A DNA stretch of 64,000 bases from Drechslerella dactyloides (lineage: Eukaryota > Ascomycota > Orbiliomycetes > Orbiliales > Orbiliaceae): positions 744,001 through 808,000 of the forward strand of contig JAGTWJ010000011.1 of the NCBI GenBank assembly GCA_020064725.1, given 5' to 3'. The notes below the pieces were generated by a model. The model searched no databases and was not told the origin of the DNA. It worked only from the letters and a program-made list of their open reading frames with translations. Made by a program: the position numbers and the translations under genes. This document shows positions 9,925-20,498 of this stretch, piece by piece (the stretch's first letter is position 1; each line of letters begins with the position of its first letter).

Positions 9925-12900
9925 ATGCTCCACAAGGTAGCCGCTCCGGCCCGCCGCAGCTTCACCTGGATATGTAGCGACTGTCGCAGAGGACTCGGGG
10001 GCTATCGTGCCGGCCAGGCTGTTGCCGTCAACGCCAATTGCCGCAGCTTGAGCATCTTGTCGAACCTGGCCGCACGTGCGACTGCGCAGCAGCAGATATG
10101 GCGGGGCCGGCTGCCCTCAAGCGCCGCGGCGACATCAGTTTATACCCGATATTACAGCTCTGATGTGCGGACTTCGGACGACGGTGGGGAACCTAATGCG
10201 GATGATCAGAGAACAGTTGAGACACGGGAGGAGCAAGTTGAAGATATCCTTAGCGATGGCGAATTGGAGTCGTTCGCGAATTCACTCTCCGCGACCTACA
10301 ATATGGACAACTACAACTTTGGCAATACCGTTCAACCCGTCGGCGACCCTCCTGAGCCCCAATCGCAAGCGCAGAAGCAGACGCCCGCTGCCGCAAAGAA
10401 ACCTCGGAAGCAAGCCAGGCCGGCCCCCGCGGAGTACCAGTCAAAGTTCAACAAGGGACCGATGACACGAGAAGTCCTCGCCCGCGAACTCGACGAGATC
10501 AACTACCGCCTCGAGCAAGCAGGCTACCGCCTGATCGACCCCAGTACACCAGCCCCACAATCCCGCGTCGTCACTCGCAACAAGAAGCCGACGAAGGGCC
10601 ACTCGGAGAGCATATGGCAAAAGTTCAAGCGCGACTACATTGAGCGTTACCGCGCCGGCGACCCCGCCATCCTCAACGGCCGCGCGCCCGGCTGGAAGCC
10701 CTCCGTCGCTGAACTCAAGGTGGAGTACGTCAAGTACTTTTGGGACCGCAAGCGGGAGGCCCGGCGAGCCCTCGCGGAGCGCACGCACTGGCGTAGCACG
10801 CCGGACTTGCGCCGCCGCTTCGCGAACACGCTCGTAACTCTCGAGCGCCAGACGAGCAAGGAGACAATCGAAAAATACGGCTACGATACCGAAGGGAAGC
10901 AGCGGAAAGTCGTCCAGCCGGACGGGGAGTCGAACGAGATGCTACACCAGCTCGTCGAGGAATGGCAGGAGCCGCTGCAGAAGCTCGAGCCCGACGCCTA
11001 CAGCTTTGTCGAGCCGCCGGAACAAGAACAAGAACAACCCGCGGACGAGACCGACGGTCTGCAGCGACGGTCGCTCATGCTGCCACGGGAGCTCGACGAG
11101 TTCAGAATGTCGTACATGCAGAACATCGACGTGGACGACCTGGCGGCGAAGTTCAAGGTCAAGCTTACGTCCTTCCCCGCGAGCGGGAGCGAGCTCCTCG
11201 CGCTCATCCAGGCGATGAGTCTCGAGCGGATATCCAAGCAGGACCTACGGTACATCCTCCCGCCGGAGTACAGCGACAGCGTGGAGTTCATCTCGCAGAC
11301 GATGGCCAGCCTGATCATCTCGCACGAGGGCAGCAACGTGCTCAACACGGCGATATTCAACATCGCCATCAACTACATGATGAAGTACAACCAGGTCAAG
11401 AAGGGCCGGCTGCTCATGGACTACATGGATCATCTCCGGATACGCATGAACCTCGGCACGTGGCGCGAGGCCCTTCGCACCGCGGCTAAGGCCAAGGACA
11501 TCTTCGTCTTCAACAGCATTGTCGAGCGCATGGTGACCAGGGGCGTCGAGTTGAACGATGAAGTCTGGCGAGCCTTCCTCGACTGCGCGCACACGCCGGG
11601 TCAGCAGGTCCAGATCCTGGACGCGATGAAGCGGACCGGCATCAACCCCAAGTTCCTCGCGCCCGCCCACCTGCTCAGACTCGCCTTCCAAATGTACGAC
11701 GACCAGCGCCGCCTGGGCAATGCCGACGCGAAGATACCCTGGCAGCACTTCGCGGGCATGCCGCTGCGCGCGGAGACGCTCAACGCCATTCTGCGATTCC
11801 TGTTCGACAACCACCTGCTCAACGAGGCGCGCGACATCATGAACAAAGCCCTGACAGTGCAGAACGTGCACCCGGACTACGAAACCCTCCGCCTCCTCGT
11901 CCGCTTCCACGGCGCCCACGGCCGGCCGATCGAGATGGCCAAGGCGATCCACCTCTTCGCCACGACGTACGACATGCACTGCAAAGCCGACCTCATGGAA
12001 GCCATGTTCCGCGCCGCGCACTCGACCCGCTACTACAACGTCGTCCGCACCGTCTGGGCGCACGCCTGCCTGACCAACCGTGTAACCGCAGGCATGATCG
12101 ACCGCATGCGCCACGACATCTACGAAACGGGCCAACAGGCCGGTAAGGCCGGCAAGCTCGCGCTGGGCGTCTGCTCGGAGGCGGCGGAGGCCGTCGTCAA
12201 GACGCCCATCTGGGCTATGCGGCTGGTGAGCGACGCCCGCGACAAGTTCGGCTACCTCGTCAGCGAAGGTGGGATGTACAGCAGCCCGGCGACGATGACG
12301 GACGTCAAGAACCTCTCCGACGCGGAGGTGCAGACCGTCCGCGAACGGCGGGCGACGATGCACGAGTTCCGCGAGAACTCGATCGAGATGCGCAAGCAGC
12401 TCATGCGCAGCGACATGGTCGCGCACCGGCACTGGCAGCCCCGCCGCGAGTTCTCCGTGGACCTGATCCGCGCGTTCCGCTACGACCGGCGCATCCGGCG
12501 GGAGCAGCCCGAGTCGCGCAAGTGGACGCCGCTCGAGTGGGCGTGGCACATGTACCAGGTGCGCCGGGTCGATCGGCGCGTCGACGCCCGCATCGTCAGA
12601 GGGCTGGACTGGCTGCGCGTGCAGACCGCGAACGCGAGGCGACAAGGCAATACCGCGAGGGAAGAGCGGCTGCAGACGAAGATGGACACCTTACTCGACA
12701 AGCTGCCCGAGGATTTCGGCAGCGCCTTCCGCAACGACATGCGCGAGAGAGACGCGGCCGAGCGGGCGCGAGCACCACGACGGACGACTGCTGCCGACGC
12801 TGGCGATAACGATGGCGAGGAGGGAGACTCCGAACAGCAGGCAGGTAAGAATCCGTCTGCGCTTCATGACCACATTCTCGACGCGGATATCGACGGGCCG

Positions 12901-13139
12901 GTGTTCGCGTATCTGGACGAGGACGAGCCGAAGCTGACGCCGTCTTAGGCGGTACCACGCTCGTAACGGAGCCGTTTGTGCCTGGCAGGATCAGGCATGT
13001 TGTCCTCCGCGATGATGACGGCGGTTTGCCGATTCGCGCGGTGGAAAGCGAGAGTGAGTTGGAGAAGCGATACCGGACTCGCTGTCGTAATCGTCGGCGT
13101 CGCCGCAAGAGGGGGTTGAGTTGGCGATCCGCTGGCTGA
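9925..13139 (+). CDS. Large mitochondrial pentatricopeptide-like protein
   Basis: Function not recognised precisely. The preferred start, ATG 9925, gives an N-terminus (MLHKVAAPARRSFTWICSDC) rich in Arg/Ser and lacking early acidic residues, which fits a mitochondrial presequence. The body (about residues 130-1000) is helical and Arg-rich. A middle section (about 470-720) reads as degenerate pentatricopeptide-type repeats, with phrases such as NTAIFNIAINYMMKYNQ, FVFNSIVERMVTRGVELNDEVW and ETLNAILRFLFDNHLLNEARDIM. This suggests a fungal organelle RNA-processing or translation factor. Unspliced, the frame stops at 12946-12948 (1007 residues). A canonical intron, 12845-12948 (GTAAGA ... CTGAC ... 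TTAG), would join in phase to an open frame ending at 13139 (1036 residues). The span given covers the spliced form. Specific roles such as COX1 or ATP mRNA control are not claimed. Confidence 0.7.
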
Positions 13140-15051
13140 GTCGGATGATGAAGACGGATCTGGTCGAAGCAGACGATTTAATTGGAATGGACGCCATTCA
13201 CGCCGACGTCCGCGGAGAATAACGAGCGGGAGGCGGAAGCGGGGGAAGTGAAGGAGCGGGACGCGCGGGAACTTGACGCGACGTCGGTGCCGGAGCGGGA
13301 GCAGATGGCGGCGGGGAACGGCGACGAGTACGCGTATGGCAAAGGTGATGCTGGACGTGTCGCGGGGCAGTCTGGTGTATCGTGAGTGAGGATTGCATAT
13401 CGATATCGCATTCTCACCGACGGCGTGTAGGATACTGGGTAATCGTATTTTGTTTCCCCTTCTCTTCGTTGGACATATTATTATATTATCTTGTACTACA
13501 TTGGAGATTTAGACGTGTATATATAGCACCCGCGATTTGCACAGCATCCTGTTATATACAACTAGACTAGCTAGAGACGCCACGAACGACGACATGCAGA
13601 GATACCATCGATAGACAAAAGTCTACCTTGTTACCAGGTATTCCTGCTTCGTACTCGCCTCTTATCTCCGCATTGGCTCGACCGGCGGGCCAGTGAGAGG
13701 GCAGCGAGGCCGACGGTGGCGCATGGCCAAGTTGGCTGTGGAGCTAACGTTATCCCTTCGCGCTAGCGCAGCCAAGTGAGCACGAATGTACCAGGAACGT
13801 TCATCTCCACCGGCAAGAAACGAAACGATGAAAGAGGGGAAAGCTTAGCGGAAGCCAGAATCAAAGCAGCGCACGGAGAGAAGGGAGGAGTTAAGTACCG
13901 GGTACAAGGACGGGTCTTTGTCCTTCTGGGCTGGCGGCGCTAGCTAATTTGCGGCGGCCGATGCAATGCAGTGGCCCAGCGTCGCTTTCCGGCATGCAGG
14001 CCTGTATGCATGCATCCATCTCGCCCAAGCCTCGTTTTTACTTTTCTTCTCTCGTTTCTTGGATGCGTGAGAGCAAGTTCGCATCGATGGCTCGACTGGT
14101 CGATCCGTATTGGATGGCTGCATCGGTAATGATCATTGCATGCGCCTGCGTACACTCGGTCCCCAAGATGGAGAGATGGACCCAGCCCAGCCCACGCTGC
14201 TGCACGGTCTCGGGCACCGTGCCGCATGTAATAAATGATGAATGAATAGATGAATGGAGGGATGCAACGGGGCGGGCGAGCTGCGCGAGGCTGCTGCTTG
14301 CTTGCTTGCTTGCTCGCCCGGCGTGAAGATGTATAATTAGACGGGCAGCAGATTACGTACCGGTACGTGGATTTACTTTGTTCTTTGGTACCAGATTTAG
14401 TTACAGCAGGATGGAGTATACTTAGTAGCTTGTCTGCCTGCTAGCCTTCAGGCACGGTTGGCTTTCATTCAAAAGGGCCGGCCGGCGCGTCCTCTGCCTT
14501 TCTTCCTTTTCCTGCTTTCCCTCCCTTCCTGCTAGCTTTCGATTCTTCCGTTCACGTTACGTTGTCGTATACCATCTGCGTATCGTATCGTGCCATCACC
14601 CCCGCGTGTCCGTCCATCAATCAATTTCATCCATCCGACGCATCCTCAGCTTTGGTGGGCTGGCAGTTGTCACATTTGGATTCGATCCGATTTTCTCCCG
14701 TCACGTACGTACGTTGCTTCGTTCCGCGCGAATCGTGGTTTTATATCCATTCTGTCCTTCACGACACGTCGTTTTTGTGGTGTCGTTCGTTCGTTCGGTC
14801 GGTTCGTTTGCCGGCTGTTTCTCCAGGCTGGCTGGGCCTTTCTCGCCCGCCCACTCGCTCGCTTAGAGCCTGCTGCTCCACCGCCTGCTGTTCCCGGCGT
14901 CACGGGAGCCCCCCCGTTCGCGTTTTCCGTCGGTTGATTGATTGCGGGGTGAAGTTTAATGACTGTCTCGTTGGCGGACGCGCGCTGACATTTTTACACA
15001 AAAAATTGTTGAAGCTTCAGGTTGAAGTTAAATATACAGTGAGATACAAAT
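13140..15051. other. Intergenic region between the PPR-like and VOC genes
   Basis: 1.9 kb without a convincing gene. 13182-13385 has an open frame with GC-rich, acidic, coding-like composition that could be a decayed or frameshifted continuation of the preceding gene. The right half is CT-rich and leader-like, and includes a (TTGC)n run near 14291. Confidence 0.4.
14291..14314. repeat. Tetranucleotide microsatellite (CTTG/TTGC)n
   Basis: Four to five tandem copies of the TTGC unit in the upstream region of the VOC gene. This is direct observation; no function is assigned. Confidence 0.7.
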
Positions 15052-16005
15052 ATGGCCTCCGAGAAGAGATCCACCGACGTCACCGAGCCGACGCCCAACG
15101 TCGACTCGCCGGTCAAGAAGAAGGTCAAGACCGACGACGACATTGTCCTCGGCGAGGGACCCGACGTCGACGCTGGCACCAACGGCCACCACGCAGAGCC
15201 CATTGTTGAAGATGCCCCCGTCGATGCCCCCGTCGCCGACGCCGAGCCGGAGGCGCCCGCCCAGGTCGTCGTGCAGACTGAAGGTGCCGACGCGCCTGTA
15301 GCCGAAGCCGAAGCCGAGCCCGAGCCGATGGTCGTCGAGGAGAAGGAGGCGGACCCCGTTGACACGAACGGGACGAAGACGAAGACCGACAATGACGCCG
15401 CTGCATCGTGGACGCCGCCGCCGTTCGGATCCGTGTGCTGGATCCAGATCCCCGCCGCCGACGTCGCGCGTGGCAAGAAGTGAGTGCACCGACCCCATCA
15501 TATTTCTCGACGCTGTCGCAAGCGGCAGATATTTACGTAGTCGTAACGAATGCATGCTGACGCGTGACCAATAGATTCTACGCGGACGCGTTCGACTTTA
15601 GCTTCAAGCCCAACCCGTCCGGCTACAAGGAGGAGGACATCGCCATGTTCACGCTCAACCACCCCGGCGGCATGCTGACCGGCGGCATCTGCAAGGCGGT
15701 CGAAAACTCGACTCCCGGCGGCGGCACCGTGCTGTACTTTATGGTCGAGGACGTGGATAAGGCGCTGGCGAAGATCGAGGGGCTCGGCGGCAAGACGCGC
15801 GAGCCGAAGAAGCCGGAGGGCGAGCACGGGCTCATGGGCCTGTTCGAAGACACGTACGTACCGCTCTCTTATCCACCGGTGCACTTCGCGTGAATTAGGA
15901 TTGGAATATCTGCTAACGTTAGTTCTGGATTGCAGAGAGGGCAATGTGCACGGCGTCTACCAGATGAAGCCAGCGGCAGCCCCCGCCGAGGAGGCGAAGG
16001 AGTAA
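15052..16005 (+). CDS. VOC (glyoxalase/bleomycin-resistance fold) protein with acidic N-terminal extension
   Basis: Three exons: 15052-15479, 15575-15853 and 15936-16005 (258 residues). Donors are GTGAGT and GTACGT; an intron 1 branch site CTGAC is visible. The C-terminal half (about residues 125-250) is a single VOC module: WIQIPAADVARGKKFYADAFDFSF, NHPGGMLTGGICKAV, GTVLYFMVEDVDKALAKIEGLGGKT, and GLMGLFEDTEGNVHGVYQMK. This resembles the small stand-alone VOC proteins of bacteria and fungi. The first 120 or so residues are disordered, rich in Ala/Glu/Asp/Pro, with a basic cluster (VKKKVK) near residue 22 that could act as a nuclear signal. The ATG at 15052 follows a leader and is the only reasonable start. 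The substrate is unknown, and canonical glyoxalase I activity should not be assumed. Confidence 0.85.
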
Positions 16006-16463
16006 TTCGACGATAATGGAGTAATGCAATGCATCCAATGAACGTAGTACTGTGGGCTGTCGGGGAGAGGTATATATGACCTCGAAGCCAGGAGGGGAAA
16101 AGTCCGGCGGGGACACGCGTTTTTCCTACAAGCCGGATACCATGTCGTGATTCAATTGTCCATCTGTAATCTATCATTCTATCTATCTTTCGTATTTCTC
16201 TCCGGTGAAATTAATCCAGCCGTCCACTTTCTCATATTATATCGTCTCCAGTCACGTATGGTGCAAGTAGAATTCCGAAACGGGATGTCCAACACGAACG
16301 GAGTTGCTGCTCGCGGTCACGTGACACACCTGGGAGCTCGGCCTGCCCGCAGCGCAGTCTCCGCGCCGTCGGCCGCTCCCTCTCGCGATGTCTCCACCCC
16401 AGAGCTAGATCCAGAGTCACGATCGCTGTAACTGCCGCCGACTATCCCTACTCAACCGACCAG
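16006..16463. other. Spacer upstream of the CDK10-like kinase gene
   Basis: 458 bases with no gene seen. It contains the VOC 3' end and the kinase promoter. A CACGTG-like element (GTCACGTGAC) lies at about 16317-16326. Confidence 0.4.
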
Positions 16464-18319
16464 ATGGCCTCCCGACGAGACCCTCGCGACGACGGCGACG
16501 ACGAAAGCCCCAGCCGCCTCCCCAGATATCTCTCCGTGTCCGGGGAGGCCCTGGACTTTGACTTTGACCACGGCTTCATGGGTGGGTCGATCCACACGGT
16601 GTGCTGCCGGCGTGCATACGGCGACGAGCGCTGACCTCCCCGCCCGCCCGCACACAGGTAGATGCAGGCACATTGACGAATTCGAATCCCTCAACCAGCT
16701 CGGAGAAGGAAGTATGCACCCTACACATCCATCCGAACATCCTGTATGAAACAAAACCGCTGACATCAGTCACCAGCATACGGCGTCGTCCGCCGCGCGC
16801 GCGACCGCAAAGTCGCCAACCGCACCGACAAGCACGCCATCGTCGCGCTAAAGCAAGTCCGCATCTTCGACGAGGACCGCAGCAACGGCATCCCCATCAC
16901 CGCCGTGCGCGAAATCTTCCTCCTGCGCGACCTCAAGCACCGCAACGTCGTGCGCGTGCTCGACATCGCCGTCGGCGACGACCTGCATGATATCTACATG
17001 GTGATGGAGTACGCTGAGCAGGTTGGTCTCACCTGGCACACTTTAAGTACCCGTCTACTGTCCCCTTGTCGGTAGGGGGACGATTAGGAAGACCGCAAGG
17101 CACACCTGGCTGGCTTATTCTTGAATCCCTTGTGGAACGCCCCGTCTGCCTGTCTGCCTGTCTGCTTGCGTCCGTCGTCTCGTCGCTGCATGCTGCCCTT
17201 CGAAGGAGGGGAGGCGGGTTTCGGCGCGCGGTGGGGAGGCGGGTGGGAGGGGCTTCCTAGAGGGTATTCGGCGCGAGCTTGCAATACTCTAGGACTTGGC
17301 CAATCTTCTCGACTACGCGCGTGTCAAGTACTCGCAGAGCGAAGGTGAGCAGGACGTTCGTCGTGTTCATTCAGAGCAGAAAGTTGACGACGTCTCTAGT
17401 GAAATGTCTGGCGAAGCAGCTGTTCGAAGGGTTGGAGTATCTGCACGACCGAAATGTCATCCACCGGTGTGTATTTATGCGGATACCACGTCGCGCAGCG
17501 GTGATGTACAGCTAACGGCGGTGTTTAGAGATATCAAAGCTAGCAATCTGCTGCTCACAGCGAAGGGGATCCTCAAAATTGGTACGATCAGTTACTCCGC
17601 TGTATTCATGACAAGAGATCATACTGATTGAAACGATGGTCATGATTGCAGCCGACTTTGGTCTCGCGAGGGAGTATTCCAGCCGGCCGCTGACCCCGCA
17701 CGTCGTCACGGTCTGGTACCGCTCGCCTGAGCTGCTTTTCGGCGCGTCGCGCTACACACCCGCCGTGGACATCTGGGCCGCGGGCATGGTCATCGGCGAG
17801 ATCATCAAGCAGGTGCCGCTGTGTCCCGGCGAGAACGAAATCGAGCAGCTCAACAAGATCGCGCAGCTGCTCGGCGTCCCGAACGATCGCATCTGGCCGA
17901 AAATCCACACGATGCCAGGCTACCACGCCATGAAGTACCGCATCCAGAACCCGCAGCGGCAGAACCAGCTGGAGATCCAATTCCTCGGCCTCACGACGTC
18001 CGCGGCCGTCAACCTCCTCAACGCATGCCTCACCTACGACCCGGACAAGAGGATCACGGCCCGCCAGGCGCTGTCGCACGAGTACTTTCGCGAAAGCCCG
18101 CCGCCGAAGGAGCCGGCGCTGCTGCCGACGTTCCCGGAGTCCCGGAATAGCAACCCGGGGACCGATGGCGCGGCCGACACGATTTCGATCCATGGCAAGC
18201 GGGCGGGCGGGTACGGCGAGGCGGCGTCTGCGGGCGCCAATGCGAATTCCGGGTACGTGTTTGACTTTGACGGGCACTTTGGGAGCATGCCGCAGAAGAA
18301 ACGCCACCGGCACGGGTAG
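16464..18319 (+). CDS. Cyclin-dependent kinase of the CDK10 (PISSLRE) type
   Basis: A serine/threonine kinase predicted to act with a cyclin partner in cell-cycle or transcription control; the nearest known relatives are CDK10 and S. pombe Ppk23. Seven exons read by eye: 16464-16581, 16658-16711, 16777-17021, 17293-17344, 17400-17466, 17529-17581 and 17652-18319 (418 residues, phases consistent). Seen in order: GRCRHIDEFESLNQLGEG leading to the Gly loop GEGTYGVV, the catalytic Lys in IVALKQVR, the PSTAIRE-equivalent PITAVRE (the CDK10-type signature), HRDIKASNLLL at about residue 178, DFGLAR at about 198, the activation loop ending TVWYRSPELLFG, and YDPDKRITARQALSHEYF. A C-terminal tail ends in KKRHRHG. 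Introns are dense in the first half, and the third is long (271 nt). The upstream DFDFDHGFMGRCR junction supports the first exon. Confidence 0.9.
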
Positions 18320-18924
18320 CAAGCAAGCAGGGCGTGACCCGCTGGACTCGGTATCCCGAGACCTCGAGAGCTGTTGTGGAATTTGGGCGCAGTGGGGCGC
18401 ATTTTTCGAGTGTTACGTGTAAGGGGCATATGGCGTCGGAGTTCGTTCAAGTGGAAAAATAACCGGCACGCATGTATACTATACTACTGCATTTAGCATT
18501 ACTCCGAACTTAACAATCCCGTAAAAACAATTCGAGAAAAGACGTCGACTGCGTGCGTAAGCATCGTGCGATAGGATGGATAAAAGCAGCAGTGGCGCCA
18601 CACAGAGATAGCTAGCACAGCCGACGTAACCCGGCCGGAGATTGCCTTCCAGGCCACTGGCAAAAGCGCAAGCAGTCGACAACACGGCTGGCTGGCCAGG
18701 CGCCGACTCATCCGCTCCGTCCACACCTCCTGTTCAGCTCCCAAGTTCCCAAACTCAACCTCACAACCTCCGACGGGGAAAACAGAACACCGTAGCATCA
18801 CCATCGCCACTCACTCACTCGCTCGCTCGTTCCGTCGCTCGCTCCTTCCGCTCATGACCTAACGCCGCCCGCCGCCAGCTGCCGCGACCGAGCCTGACAC
18901 AACTGTAAAATTTACGCAACGGGA
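18320..18924. other. Spacer
   Basis: 605 bases between two plus-strand genes. No coding signal is evident. The right end has CTCACTCACTCGCTCGCTCG-type simple sequence (about 18810-18845), typical of a fungal leader. Confidence 0.4.
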
Positions 18925-19946
18925 ATGCCCCGCGCTGGCTTCTACGCTGCGGCGCTGGTCGCCTTTGTGTGCGGTAAGCTCGCTTACGACAGCTTTTCGG
19001 TTTTTTCGCATACGTACGCACGCTGTACAATACGGAGGCTCATACTAATTGTTTGATATTGGAATACAGCGTCGGTGCTCACGCTTACTGCTATTACAAT
19101 CCCACGATGGATGTCGTATAGCTATGAATCGGTGCGTCGTTTTTCCTCATTTCGTGCAATGGCACCATATCGACAGCCACCCATCGGATGGATACAACAC
19201 AGTTGCAACATACATTACGAGTAATTGAACGTGGGCGCTAATTGTAGTGTGTGTGTGAGTGTAGTCCACCGGCCGCATCGTGCAAACGTACGGCCTGCGC
19301 CACCGCTGCCGATCGGGGCCGGGCACCGTCGACGCATGCGAGCCGTTCCCGCTCGAGGCGGATTGTGCTGAGGACGAGCACTTTTGCTCGCTGTGGCGGA
19401 CGACGGGGTATCTTATGGATTTGGCGGTGTCGCTTGAGGTGTTGATTATCGCGGCGTATGTTATCATCTTGATCGGTGGGCGGGAGCGGCGGGAGAAAGG
19501 GTCAGTACCACTCTCCTTTACTTTTTCGAATCTTTCACTCCCTTTACATTTACTACTTTACTCTACCGCCACCTTTTGCCTACATCAGGTGTCAATTTTG
19601 CGGTGGTAGTGGTGGTTATACAGGGGTTTAAGTGGGGTAGCGAACAGGCTAACGAGTAGTATGTATATGTGTTTATTATAGGTGGAAACTCCTCTCCTCG
19701 CTCCTCTTCGTCAACGTCGCGCTGCAGCTCATCGCAATGTCCCTCGTCTCCTACGTTTACGAAAACGACGAACGCTTCTTCGTCGGCTGGAAGCTCGATG
19801 TCTCGTGGGTGCTGTGCACGTTCTCGTGGGGGATCACGCTTATCATCGCGGGGATGATTGCGATGGTTGGCTGGCTGCTGCCGCCGGAGGATGGGTATGA
19901 GCCGTTGTCTGAGCGGCGGTCGTCGCGGCGGTCGAGGCGGGCGTAG
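18925..19946 (+). CDS. Conserved fungal four-helix membrane protein, function unknown
   Basis: Four exons: 18925-18973, 19070-19131, 19265-19500 and 19682-19946 (203 residues). Seen: a hydrophobic N-terminal helix (about residues 6-30), an extracytoplasmic-type loop with four Cys and the phrase YESSTGRIVQTYGLRHRC, then three more hydrophobic segments (about 88-107, 119-139 and 155-178), and a basic tail ending RRSSRRSRRA. The topology (TM1, Cys-bearing loop, TM2-4) resembles claudin/SUR7-like tetraspan proteins, but no Sur7 or PalI signature is clear. The pattern recalls a family annotated only as conserved membrane protein in many filamentous ascomycetes. The terminal Arg/Ser cluster would be cytosolic. 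The phase-consistent exons and the WRTTGYLMDLAV phrase make the gene model sound; function is not inferred. Confidence 0.72.
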
Positions 19947-20498
19947 ATATACCCGTCTGTCGTTCTTTGCTTTTGGAATTGGATGCTTTTTGTTTTCTTT
20001 GGAGGTTTGGTTTTCGTGGGTCGGGTTTTTGGTTTTTTAGCGGTCGGTGTATTGGATGGTATGGTGGATGTGGTAATTTGCACGTCTGTGTGTGGTCGGG
20101 GTGGATTCATTTTACCACGAGTGTTGAAGTTCTTGTCTATATGTGTAGCGGGTGGGATTGAACGGTTGGTATCATTTGTGGGATTTAATAATATGTCGGC
20201 GGACAGGGTGACTGTATGTATCGATGTAGTTTACCATTGCAAGTATCTAGAATGCATGTGATATATACTCTTCTACAGCACGGTGTATTACCATAATCAC
20301 CAGAACTAGCCTTGTAGTACTCAGTCACTACAGCATTGCCGGGTATTCATGTATTTATTCATTCCTTTCCTATTAATCTGACAAAATATCAGAGCTACCG
20401 ACAACTCGCACGACAGGTATCTCGCTGTGCATACAAAGGTGACAGAAAGCCCTTCATCAGCGTACTAGCTGAGCGTGTCAGCGAATGTATGCGACGCA
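19947..20498. other. Convergent intergenic region
   Basis: 552 bases between the 3' ends of the membrane-protein gene (plus) and the dipeptidase gene (minus). It is AT-rich, as expected for two 3' untranslated regions. No gene seen. Confidence 0.5.

Noticed and set aside
11245..12645. 466-codon minus-strand frame
   Set aside because: Shadow of the PPR-like gene; composition typical of out-of-frame GC-rich sequence.
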